From Agrobacterium sp. a22-2 (GTDB taxonomy: Bacteria; Pseudomonadota; Alphaproteobacteria; Rhizobiales; Rhizobiaceae): 64,000 bases of DNA. The position numbers and the translations under genes are program-made. The notes under the pieces are model-generated. The model searched no databases and had not been told where the DNA came from. It saw only the letters and a program-made list of their open reading frames with translations. Positions 49,662 to 57,349 of this stretch are shown here, in pieces. The stretch is taken from assembly GCF_012276985.1 (NCBI RefSeq), contig NZ_JAAXMM010000018.1:1-64000 (forward strand), read 5' to 3'. The stretch's first letter is position 1, and each line of letters begins with the position of its first letter.

Positions 49662-50543
49662 TTGGCATTCGGCCCCTTTTTCCTGCTCGCCACCCTGGAA
49701 GGCCTGCTGCAGGCAGCGGTCCTGACACTGACGGCGCTCGGCCTGTCGCTCGTCTTTGGGGTGATGCGGATCGTCAATGTCGCCCACGGCGAATTCTACA
49801 TGCTCGGGGCGGTGCTCGCCTGGTGGGTCACCACCATGGTCGGCATCCATCCCGCCGCCGGTTTCTTTCTGGCGCTGATCGTCAGCCCGCTTCTGGTCGG
49901 CGGCGTCGCCTTCGCCGGGGAGCGGCTGATCCTCAAGCGGCTCAACTACAATCCCGAATCGACCATCGTCGCGACGATCGGCATGCTTTACATCATCCAG
50001 CAATCGGTGCTGCTCGCCTATGGCCCGGATGCCCGGCCCGTCGCCGCCCCTTTCTATTATCGCATCCAGCTGCCCTGGTTCGGCTATTCCGCCTATAACC
50101 TGTTCGTCATCTTTGCCGCCGCCGTCATGCTGCTGGTCGTGTGGTTCGTGTTGACCCGCACCCGCATTGGGCTGGTCATGCGAGCAACCCAACTCGACAG
50201 CGAAACGGCGCAGGCCTTCGGCATTCCGATTGACCGGGTCTATGCCTTCGTCTTTGCCGCCGGCGCCATGCTGGCCGCCATTGGCGCCGTGCTGATCGTG
50301 CCGATCCGCCAGGCGCATTACCTGATGGGGCTCGATCCGCTGCTGCTCTCCTTCATCGTCGTCATCATCGGCGGTCTCGGCAGCATCCGCGGCACGGTGG
50401 TTGCCGCCCTGATCATCGGCCTTAGCGATGGCATCATTTCCGTCTTCTTCTCGCCGACGCTGGCCAAGATGATCTCGACCCTGCTGGTTGCGCTCGTCCT
50501 GGTCTTCAAGCCGGAAGGCCTGTTCGGAGCAAAACAGCGATGA
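49662..50543 (+). CDS. ABC transporter permease, LivH type
   Basis: The 293-residue protein starts at TTG 49662 behind GAAGGACTACCGA. It has eight or so membrane helices and LivH motifs: LTALGLSLVFGVMRIVNVAHGEFYMLGA near the N-terminus and the cytoplasmic EAA-like loop GLVMRATQLDSETAQAFGIP. It forms the channel with the LivM-type partner, whose ATG overlaps this stop by four bases. Confidence 0.9.
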   Translation: MAFGPFFLLATLEGLLQAAVLTLTALGLSLVFGVMRIVNVAHGEFYMLGAVLAWWVTTMVGIHPAAGFFLALIVSPLLVGGVAFAGERLILKRLNYNPESTIVATIGMLYIIQQSVLLAYGPDARPVAAPFYYRIQLPWFGYSAYNLFVIFAAAVMLLVVWFVLTRTRIGLVMRATQLDSETAQAFGIPIDRVYAFVFAAGAMLAAIGAVLIVPIRQAHYLMGLDPLLLSFIVVIIGGLGSIRGTVVAALIIGLSDGIISVFFSPTLAKMISTLLVALVLVFKPEGLFGAKQR

Positions 50544-51502
50544 GCGGCATGAGCTTTTCCAAATCCGCCGGCCTGCTGGCCTTTGCCATCGCCCTTTTGT
50601 TCTGCCTGCAGTTCGTGCTGCCCGATTATCACCATCTCTCCATGACCCGCATCATGGTGCTGGCCGTCTTCGCCATGGCCTATAACCTGCTGTTTGGCTA
50701 CACGGGCCTGCTCAGCCTCGGCCATGCCATGTTCTTCGCGGCCGGCCTCTACGGCGCCGGTCTGACCGCCTATTATTTCGAATGGAGCGTGCCGCTCGCC
50801 TTCCTGGCCGGCATTGCGTCCGGCTTCATCGCATCGCTGGTCATCGGCGTCATATCGCTGCGCACCACCGGCGTCGCCTTCATGATCGTGACCATGATGT
50901 TCGCGCAGGTGGCCCATCTGACAACCAACTATTTCACCACCTGGACCCGTGGCGAGGAGGGGCTCACCATGCCGCCGACGGCGCGCAGTTTCGATCTGGC
51001 CGGCCTGCACTTCGATCTGACCGATCCGACGACGCGCTACAATATCGCACTCTTCCTGCTGACGCTGACGACTGCAGTCATTTTTGCCATCGTGCGCCGG
51101 CCAATCGGCCGGGTGCTGATCGCCATCCGCGAAAACGAGCCGCGAACCCTGATGCTCGGCTATGACACCTTCCGGCTGAAGCTGATCGCACTGGTCGCCT
51201 CCGGCACCCTGTCGGCCATGGCGGGCGCGGCTTACGCACTGCTGTTCGGCTATATCGGCTCGACCTTTGCCTCGATCCAGTATTCCATCGAGGCGCTGCT
51301 TTTCACGCTGCTCGGCGGCGCCGGCACCATTCTCGGGCCGCTGATCGGTACGGCTGCGATGTTCTACATGATCGATATCGCCAGCGAATACACCACGGCC
51401 TACCTGCTGGTCACCGGCATCGCGCTTGTGCTGCTCGTCCTTTATTTCCCCAAGGGTATCCTTGGCTCGATCCGCGACAGGTGGTTCCCATGGATCCCGT
51501 GA
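50540..51502 (+). CDS. ABC transporter permease, LivM type
   Basis: The 320-residue polytopic protein shows the LivM pattern: VLAVFAMAYNLLFGYTGLLSLGHAMFFAAG and the loop IGRVLIAIRENEPRTLMLGYDTFRLK, then a C-terminal GAGTILGPLIGTA segment. It overlaps the LivH-type gene by four bases and the downstream ATPase gene by 13, so the four transporter genes are one operon. Confidence 0.9.
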   Translation: MSGMSFSKSAGLLAFAIALLFCLQFVLPDYHHLSMTRIMVLAVFAMAYNLLFGYTGLLSLGHAMFFAAGLYGAGLTAYYFEWSVPLAFLAGIASGFIASLVIGVISLRTTGVAFMIVTMMFAQVAHLTTNYFTTWTRGEEGLTMPPTARSFDLAGLHFDLTDPTTRYNIALFLLTLTTAVIFAIVRRPIGRVLIAIRENEPRTLMLGYDTFRLKLIALVASGTLSAMAGAAYALLFGYIGSTFASIQYSIEALLFTLLGGAGTILGPLIGTAAMFYMIDIASEYTTAYLLVTGIALVLLVLYFPKGILGSIRDRWFPWIP

Positions 51503-52236
51503 CACTGCTTTCCACCAAGGGTCTCAGCCGCCATTTTGGTGGCCTGAAGGCCGTCAACAATGTCGATTTCTCGCTGAAGACGGGCGAGATCCGCGCCATC
51601 ATCGGCCCGAACGGCGCCGGCAAGACAACCTTCGTCTCGCTTCTGTCGGGCCGCATCGAGCCGAGCGCCGGCACCGTCGAATTCATGGGCCGGGACGTAA
51701 CCCGCGACCCCGCCTTCAAGCGGGTGCGCCAGGGCATTGCCTATACATTCCAGATCACCAGCGTCTACCCGACGCTGTCGGCCTTCGACAATGTCGCCCT
51801 GTCCGTGCAGAGCGCCCTGCAGCGGGATGCCGGCCTGTCCGGCCATATCGACGGCAAACGTCTGAAAACCCTGACCGAACAGGCGCTGACCAAGGTCGGC
51901 CTGCAAAGCCGAAGCGCGGAAAAGGCCGGGACCCTGTCCTACGGGCACCAGCGCCTGCTGGAGATTGCCATGGGCCTTGCGCTGGAGCCCAAGCTTCTGA
52001 TCCTCGACGAGCCGACCCAGGGCCTGTCGGATGGCGAGATCGACAATTTCTGCGCCCTGGTGAAGGACATCGCCAGGACCGCGACGATCCTGCTGATTGA
52101 ACACAATATGCCGGTGGTCATGCGCCTTGCCGACAGCATCACCGTTTTGAACTTCGGCCAGATCCTCGCCAGCGGCACGCCGGAGGACATCCGCTCCAAT
52201 GCCGCGGTCCAGGCCGCCTATCTGGGAGCTGTCTGA
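51490..52236 (+). CDS. ABC transporter ATP-binding protein, LivG type
   Basis: From ATG 51490 the protein is 248 residues. Overlapping GTG starts at 51481 and 51499 cannot be excluded. Walker A is GPNGAGKTT, the signature region is TLSYGHQRLLEIAMGLA (LSYGH for LSGGQ), Walker B is LLILDEPTQGL and the switch histidine is in LIEHNM. It powers uptake with the LivF-type partner. Confidence 0.92.
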   Translation: MDPVTLLSTKGLSRHFGGLKAVNNVDFSLKTGEIRAIIGPNGAGKTTFVSLLSGRIEPSAGTVEFMGRDVTRDPAFKRVRQGIAYTFQITSVYPTLSAFDNVALSVQSALQRDAGLSGHIDGKRLKTLTEQALTKVGLQSRSAEKAGTLSYGHQRLLEIAMGLALEPKLLILDEPTQGLSDGEIDNFCALVKDIARTATILLIEHNMPVVMRLADSITVLNFGQILASGTPEDIRSNAAVQAAYLGAV

Positions 52237-52237
52237 T

Positions 52238-52936
52238 ATGCTCGACATCCGGGATCTCGATGTTTTCCACGACAACAGCCAGACGCTGAAGGGCATGTCG
52301 TTCAGCTTGGCGCCGGGCGAAGTCCTGTGCCTGCTTGGCCGCAACGGCGCCGGCAAAACAACGACGCTGAAGGCGATCATGGGCCTGCTGAAAGCCAGGT
52401 CCGGCAGCATCACGCTCGATGGAAAAGAGCTGACCACCCTCAAGCCCCATGAAGTGCCGAAATGCGGCATCGGCTATGTGCCGCAGGGCCGGCGCCTGTT
52501 TTCCGAACTGACAGTGCGAGAAAACCTCGAGATCGGGCTGATGACCCGCAAGAGCGACCGTAAGATTCTGGAGGAATCCCTGGAGCTCTTTCCGCGGCTG
52601 CGCGAGCGAATGGACCAGGTGTCTGGAACGCTATCGGGCGGCGAGCAGCAGATGCTGGCAACGGCGCGAGCGCTCTGCATCGATCCCTCCGTCATCCTGC
52701 TGGACGAACCGACAGAGGGCCTGATGCCCTCGATGATCTCGGCGATCCGTGACGTGGTGATCACGCTGCGCCAGCGCGGCAAGGCCATTCTTCTGGTCGA
52801 GCAGCGTGTCGAGGCCGTCCTGGCCCTGGCCGACCGCATCTGCCTTGTCGAAAACGGCAAGGTGCAGGCGACCCTGCCGGTTGAGACCCTGAAGGACGAT
52901 CCCGATCTCCTGAAACGGTATGTCGGCGTCGGTTGA
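52238..52936 (+). CDS. ABC transporter ATP-binding protein, LivF type
   Basis: The 232-residue protein from ATG 52238 has Walker A GRNGAGKTTTLKAIMG, signature LSGGEQQMLATARAL, Walker B VILLDEPTEGLMP and LVEQRV. It starts one base after the LivG-type stop and ends the transporter operon, 15 bp from the convergent marR stop. Confidence 0.93.
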   Translation: MLDIRDLDVFHDNSQTLKGMSFSLAPGEVLCLLGRNGAGKTTTLKAIMGLLKARSGSITLDGKELTTLKPHEVPKCGIGYVPQGRRLFSELTVRENLEIGLMTRKSDRKILEESLELFPRLRERMDQVSGTLSGGEQQMLATARALCIDPSVILLDEPTEGLMPSMISAIRDVVITLRQRGKAILLVEQRVEAVLALADRICLVENGKVQATLPVETLKDDPDLLKRYVGVG

Positions 52937-52951
52937 AGCGGCAACCCGCTG

Positions 52952-53416
52952 TCAGCAGAGCTTGCGCAACAGTTCGACCAGCATCATCCGCTCACCCGAG
53001 GTCAGCGGCGCCATCGTCTCTTCGCTGACCGCGATCGCCGTGTCGATATTGCGGTCGATCGCCGAAAGGCCTTCCTCGGTCAGCGACAGCACCAGCCGCC
53101 GGCCGTCCGTGGCATCCGCCATGGTCTTCATGAAGCCGCGCTTGACCAGCCGGTCCACCACGCCCTTGATGGTCGCGACATCCATCGCGGTTTCGCGGCC
53201 CAGCTGATTCTGCGAGGTCGGCTGGATTTCCTTCAGCTTGGTCAACGCTGCCCATTGGGTCGTGGTCAGCCGATCCCCCATCAGGCCGGCAAAGATCGAC
53301 ACATGCCGCTGGTTGGCCTGACGCAGGAAAAAGCCGATCTGTTGATCGACCCGGTAGTCCGAGGCGCTCGGCTTGTCGCTGTCCATGGGCGTATCGGAAT
53401 CCTGGGTCAGGGCCAT
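52952..53416 (-). CDS. MarR-family transcriptional regulator of the catabolic regulon
   Basis: From ATG 53416 (ACAGGAAACAGAG upstream) the protein is 154 residues; a TTG at 53452 is a less likely start. A winged helix-turn-helix is clear: LTTTQWAALTKLKEIQPTSQ, NQLGRETAMDVATIKGVVDR and the wing DATDGRRLVLSLTEEG. It is divergent from the 6-hydroxynicotinate reductase gene, and the best palindrome of the five-copy motif lies between them. By analogy with NicR and other MarR repressors it should be released by a pathway intermediate such as 6-hydroxynicotinate (inference). Confidence 0.88.
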   Translation of the reverse strand: MALTQDSDTPMDSDKPSASDYRVDQQIGFFLRQANQRHVSIFAGLMGDRLTTTQWAALTKLKEIQPTSQNQLGRETAMDVATIKGVVDRLVKRGFMKTMADATDGRRLVLSLTEEGLSAIDRNIDTAIAVSEETMAPLTSGERMMLVELLRKLC

Positions 53417-53563
53417 CTCTGTTTCCTGTTCGGCTTGGCCCGTCCCGGCCAATCACCGCATTCGGGTTTACCCGCACCGGCCCGTTTGTCAACGTGACGC
53501 TGACGACATCGGCCGCATCAATACCCTGGCCCTGCTTGACAGTTGCCCCATCCCGACGGATAG

Positions 53564-53581
53564 TCGTTTGCATACAAACGA
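53564..53581. promoter_or_regulatory. Putative MarR operator B (best palindrome)
   Basis: TCGTTTG-CATA-CAAACGA, perfect 7-bp arms, in the 262-bp gap between marR and the reductase gene (148 bp from marR ATG, 97 bp from reductase ATG). The most symmetric of the five copies, so probably the reference operator. Confidence 0.72.
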
Positions 53582-53678
53582 TAGGCCTTCAGCTCGCATG
53601 TCCAGCTTGGCCGACTTCGCCCGCAAGCCCTGATGCCGCGCCACGATCGCAAGCCAAGGGTATGACAGGAGGCTGCAG

Positions 53679-55169
53679 ATGGTCAAACAGCATGTCGAAA
53701 GCGCCATCAACGGCAAGATCCGCTGTGATGCCTGTCCCGTCATGTGCTACATCGCCGATGGCCGGTCAGGGGCCTGCGACCGCTATGCCAATGTCGCCGG
53801 TGAACTGATCCGCGTCGATCCGCTGACGGTGATCGAAGCCACGCTCTCGGATGGCGGCAAGGTCGTTCCGTTCATGGCCGACAGCCAAGGCGAATGGGAC
53901 GGCGACATCGTCCATTCCGCCCGGCATTTCGTGACCGCCGTCGGTGCCGGCACGACCTATCCCGACTACAAGCCCGCGCCCTTCATCGTCTCCCAGAAAC
54001 AGGACGGCGTCGACATGGTGACCGTCGTCACCGAAGGCATTTTCAGCTATTGCGGCGCCAAGGTGAAGATCGATACCGACCGTTTCCTAGGCCCCGAATC
54101 GGCGGCCGTCCGGGTCGATGGCGAGCAGATCGGCCATGTGATGACGGGTGAATACGGCTCGCAGATGCTGTCGCTCGGCGGTGTCCATCATTTGACCGGT
54201 GGCTCCAAGAAGGAAGGCCGCGTCACCTGCGACGCGCTTTTGCAGCTCTGTAATCGGCAAGCCGTCGAGATGACGATCGACGGCGGGGCAAGCCTCATCG
54301 TCAAGGCCGGCACCGCGCCGATCATCAATGGTGTCGAGGAACAGCGCATGCGTGTCGGCTGCGGCTCGGCCACCATCGGCATGTTCGCCAAGCAATGGCT
54401 CGGCCATGTCGACGAAGTCGTCGTCGTCGACGACCATATCACCGGCGTGTTGTCCGAACACCAGGCTGGCAAGCTGCTCGATGTCCAGCCGACCGGCATC
54501 AAGATCAAGGGGCGCCGCTCGACGCCCGGCCGCTATTTCCAGGTCGCCGAACCCGGCACCGGCTGGGGCGGCACCAATATTTCCGATCCCCTGTCGATCA
54601 TCGGCGATTTTGATCAAAAGACAGCTTATCCCGGCCTTCGTATGCTGATGGTCTCGACCACCGGCGAACAGTTCGGCTATTACGTGCTGGATGAAAATCT
54701 TGTTCCCATCCTGCAATCGACCCTGCCAGCCCCGCTGCAGCAATCGGTTGATATCATTGCCGAGAATTGCGAACCGGCGCTGGCCTCCGTGCTCTTCATG
54801 GGCGGTGCCGGCGGCAGCCTTCGTGCAGGCGTCACCACCAATCCGGTCCGCCTTACCCGTTCGGTCAAGGACGCGCTTACCCACGTCTCCTGCGGGGGTG
54901 CACCGGCCTATGTCTGGCCGGGTGGCGGCATCACCGTCATGGCGGATGTGATGGACATGCCCAGCAATTCCTTCGGCTACGTGCCGACCCCCGCCCTGGT
55001 CGCCCCCATCGAATTCACCATGCGGCTTGCCGATTATCAGGCGTTGGGCGGTCATATGGAGGCCATCGTGCCGATCGAAGAGGCGCTGGGCCTTGCCGAA
55101 CGCAAGCTGGCGCCGGTCGCAGATCGCGCCTGGCCGACCGATGGCCGCAATTTCAGATGGGGCGCATGA
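53679..55169 (+). CDS. hnr: 6-Hydroxynicotinate reductase homologue, iron-sulfur flavoprotein
   Basis: The 496-residue protein starts at ATG 53679 behind ACAGGAGGCTGCAG. The N-terminus holds a cysteine cluster C16-x2-C19-x3-C23-x9-C33 (RCDACPVMCYIADGRSGACD), suited to an Fe-S centre. The remainder has many glycine motifs (GAGTTYPDYKPAP, GEYGSQMLSLGG, MGGAGGSLRAGVTTNPVRLT). Length and sequence style match 6-hydroxynicotinate reductase, which in anaerobic Eubacterium barkeri reduces 6-hydroxynicotinate to 1,4,5,6-tetrahydro-6-oxonicotinate. Azorhizobium uses the same intermediate aerobically. The linked NicAB genes supply the substrate. The assignment is by memory of the family, not by search. 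Confidence 0.72.
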   Translation: MVKQHVESAINGKIRCDACPVMCYIADGRSGACDRYANVAGELIRVDPLTVIEATLSDGGKVVPFMADSQGEWDGDIVHSARHFVTAVGAGTTYPDYKPAPFIVSQKQDGVDMVTVVTEGIFSYCGAKVKIDTDRFLGPESAAVRVDGEQIGHVMTGEYGSQMLSLGGVHHLTGGSKKEGRVTCDALLQLCNRQAVEMTIDGGASLIVKAGTAPIINGVEEQRMRVGCGSATIGMFAKQWLGHVDEVVVVDDHITGVLSEHQAGKLLDVQPTGIKIKGRRSTPGRYFQVAEPGTGWGGTNISDPLSIIGDFDQKTAYPGLRMLMVSTTGEQFGYYVLDENLVPILQSTLPAPLQQSVDIIAENCEPALASVLFMGGAGGSLRAGVTTNPVRLTRSVKDALTHVSCGGAPAYVWPGGGITVMADVMDMPSNSFGYVPTPALVAPIEFTMRLADYQALGGHMEAIVPIEEALGLAERKLAPVADRAWPTDGRNFRWGA

Positions 55170-55185
55170 TGACGCGCGAGCCTTC

Positions 55186-56118
55186 ATGACCGGCCCCACA
55201 GCCAGCTTTATCGACCATGACCCGAACGGCCGGCTGCATCTGCAGCACGGGCCGATCGATCTGATCATCGGCGTCGATGGCGCCATCTCGCTGGAGCTGG
55301 AAGCCTATTTCCGCGCCCATGCCTTCGCCCATGCCAACCGCCGTTTCCGCACCGTTCTGAATGAACTGGTGGCGGAACTGCCGCTGTTGAAGAGCCAGGC
55401 GCTCACCGGCTGCGCGATGCCGCAAGGGCAGATCGCCAAGCGCATGATGACCGCCGTTCTTCCCTTTGCGGACACGGCCTTCATCACGCCGATGGCAGCC
55501 GTAGCCGGAGCGGTGGCCGATGAAATCCTCGCCGCCATGCTGGCGAGCTTCGACGGCCAGGAACGGCCGCGGCGGATCTATGTCAACAATGGCGGCGACA
55601 TCGCCCTGCATCTCGACGAGCAGGCGGACTTCCGCATCCGCATGGCGCGCGAAGACGGCGCGCATCTCGGCGATTTCGCGGTGGATGCCGCAAGCCCGAC
55701 CCGCGGCATCGCCACCAGCGGCCGCGGCGGACGCAGCCTGTCGATGGGCATTGCCGATTCGGTGACGGTGCTGGCATCGAATGCTGCTGCCGCCGATGCG
55801 GCGGCGACGATCGTTGCCAATGCGGTCGATCTGCCCGGCCATGCCGCTGTTCAGCGCCTGCCGGCAAATCGGGTCATCGATAACAGCGATCTCGGCGCCC
55901 GGCTGGTGACCGTCGATTGCGGCGATCTGAGCGATGCCGAGGTTACCGCAGCACTCGACGCCGGCGGCGCCAAAGCGCAAGGGCTGATGGCGCAGGGACT
56001 GGTGCATCGCGCCGGGCTGTTCCTGAAAGCCCAGGGCCATCTGGTCACCGCCGATCTCGAAACCATTGCCATGCCGGCCCGCGCCGGCGCCCTTCTGGAG
56101 AGCAAACGTTATGCCTGA
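55186..56118 (+). CDS. UPF0280 family protein (ApbE-like fold)
   Basis: The 310-residue protein from ATG 55186 belongs to UPF0280, whose fold is related to the ApbE flavin transferases. Visible landmarks are PIDLIIGVDGAISLELEAYF, MTAVLPFADTAFITPMAAVAG, RIYVNNGGDIALHL (the NNGGDIA motif), SPTRGIATSGRGGRSLSMG and IADSVTVLASNAAAADAAATI. The gene begins 16 bp after the reductase stop and overlaps the next gene by eight bases, so it is part of the reductase operon. A role in flavin attachment or maturation of the reductase is an attractive guess; no function is established to my knowledge. Confidence 0.82.
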   Translation: MTGPTASFIDHDPNGRLHLQHGPIDLIIGVDGAISLELEAYFRAHAFAHANRRFRTVLNELVAELPLLKSQALTGCAMPQGQIAKRMMTAVLPFADTAFITPMAAVAGAVADEILAAMLASFDGQERPRRIYVNNGGDIALHLDEQADFRIRMAREDGAHLGDFAVDAASPTRGIATSGRGGRSLSMGIADSVTVLASNAAAADAAATIVANAVDLPGHAAVQRLPANRVIDNSDLGARLVTVDCGDLSDAEVTAALDAGGAKAQGLMAQGLVHRAGLFLKAQGHLVTADLETIAMPARAGALLESKRYA

Positions 56119-56695
56119 ACCGAAGATCCGCAAATTCCTGACCACCGTCGAGGACATCTATCACGAAGGCGGCAAGCCGGTTGAAACGCCGCTCAAGCGC
56201 GGCGCCATCCTCGCCGTCATCGAGAATCCCTTCGCCGGCAGCTATCACGAAGAAATCGCCGGCTTCATGAAGGACCTGGAGCCGCTCGGCCTCATGATGG
56301 CCAACCGGCTGATCGAAGCGCTCGGCGGCGACAAGTCCGATATCCAGGGTTATGGCAAGGGCGCCATCGTCGGCCAGGCCGGCGAGCTGGAACATGGCGC
56401 GCTCTGGCATGTGCCGGGCGGCTATGCCATGCGCGAGGCGCTCGGCGATGCCAAGGCGATTGTACCCTCCACCAAGAAGGTCGGCGGTCCCGGCACGCGG
56501 CTCGACGTGCCCGTCACCCATATCAACGCCTCCTATGTGCGCAGCCATTTCGATGCCATGGAAGTCGGCATTCCGGATGCGCCGCGCGCCAACGAGATCG
56601 TCCTGGCCCTGGTCATGACCACCGGTGCCCGCGTTCATGCCCGCGTCGGCGGGTTGAAGGCGGACGATATCAAGGGCGAGGACGGCCTGCGGTGA
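56111..56695 (+). CDS. AA_synth-family protein, subunit 1
   Basis: From ATG 56111 the protein is 194 residues, in the family labelled amino acid synthesis (PF06684) for want of a proven function. It has PKIRKFLTTVEDIYHEGGKP, ENPFAGSYHEEI, GKGAIVGQAGELEHGALWH, RLDVPVTHINASYVRSHFDA and ANEIVLALVMTTGAR. It overlaps the UPF0280 gene before it and the paralogous gene after it (four bases each or more), so all are co-translated. The EHG and HINASYVRSHFD segments look like active-site material. Confidence 0.8.
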   Translation: MPEPKIRKFLTTVEDIYHEGGKPVETPLKRGAILAVIENPFAGSYHEEIAGFMKDLEPLGLMMANRLIEALGGDKSDIQGYGKGAIVGQAGELEHGALWHVPGGYAMREALGDAKAIVPSTKKVGGPGTRLDVPVTHINASYVRSHFDAMEVGIPDAPRANEIVLALVMTTGARVHARVGGLKADDIKGEDGLR

Positions 56696-57276
56696 AGGCG
56701 AAGATCCGCAAGCTCGCCACCTTCGTCGAAGAAGTCCACAGCGAGATGGGACGCCCCGTCTCGCCGCCGACCCGCAAGGCCGCCGCCGTCGCCGTCATCC
56801 GCAATCCCTTCGCCGGCACCTATGTCGAAGACCTGACGCTGCTGATGGAGATCGACGCAGAACTGGGCGATCTGCTCGGCCGCCGCTGCGTGGCCGCCCT
56901 GGGCATCGCGCCTGAGGCCGCGGAAAGCTATGGCAAGGCCGCCATGGTCGGCGAGAATGGCGAGTTGGAACATGCCGCCGCCTTGCTCCACCCCTGCATG
57001 GGCAAGCCACTGCGCGACGCTGTGCATCATGGCGCAGCACTGGTGCCCTCCTCGAAAAAGCGCGGTGGGCCCGGACAGGTGCTCGACATCCCGCTCGGCC
57101 ATAAGGATGCAGCCTTCGTGCGCTCCCATTTCGACGGCATGGAAGTGACGCTCAACGATGCGCCGCGTGCCAACGAGATCATGGTCGCCGTGGTCGTCAC
57201 CGATAGCGGCCGGCCGCTGGCTCGGGTCGGCGGGCTTAAAGCCTCCGAGATCGAAGGCAAGGACGGGCTGCGCTGA
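56692..57276 (+). CDS. AA_synth-family protein, subunit 2
   Basis: The 194-residue product, started by the GTG at 56692 that overlaps the previous stop, is a paralogue of subunit 1 with identical length. Matching segments are KIRKLATFVEEVHSEMGRPV, RNPFAGTYVEDL, GKAAMVGENGELEHAAALLH, VLDIPLGHKDAAFVRSHFDG and DAPRANEIMVAVVVTDS. Two tandem family members suggest a heteromeric complex or enzymes for successive steps. Both occur between the reductase and HyuA genes, so a role in handling the reduced lactam or its open-chain product is plausible. Confidence 0.8.
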   Translation: MKAKIRKLATFVEEVHSEMGRPVSPPTRKAAAVAVIRNPFAGTYVEDLTLLMEIDAELGDLLGRRCVAALGIAPEAAESYGKAAMVGENGELEHAAALLHPCMGKPLRDAVHHGAALVPSSKKRGGPGQVLDIPLGHKDAAFVRSHFDGMEVTLNDAPRANEIMVAVVVTDSGRPLARVGGLKASEIEGKDGLR

Positions 57277-57314
57277 CAGCAAACCCGTTGACAGGCCAAA
57301 ACTTGCGCTCATAA

Positions 57315-57332
57315 TCGTTCGTACACAAACAA
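57315..57332 (+). promoter_or_regulatory. Putative MarR operator C, upstream of hyuA
   Basis: TCGTTCGTACACAAACAA in the 73-bp gap between the second AA_synth gene and hyuA, 17 bp before the GTG start. It suggests hyuAB has its own controlled promoter besides read-through. Confidence 0.65.
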
Positions 57333-57349
57333 TAAAAACGGGAACCGCA

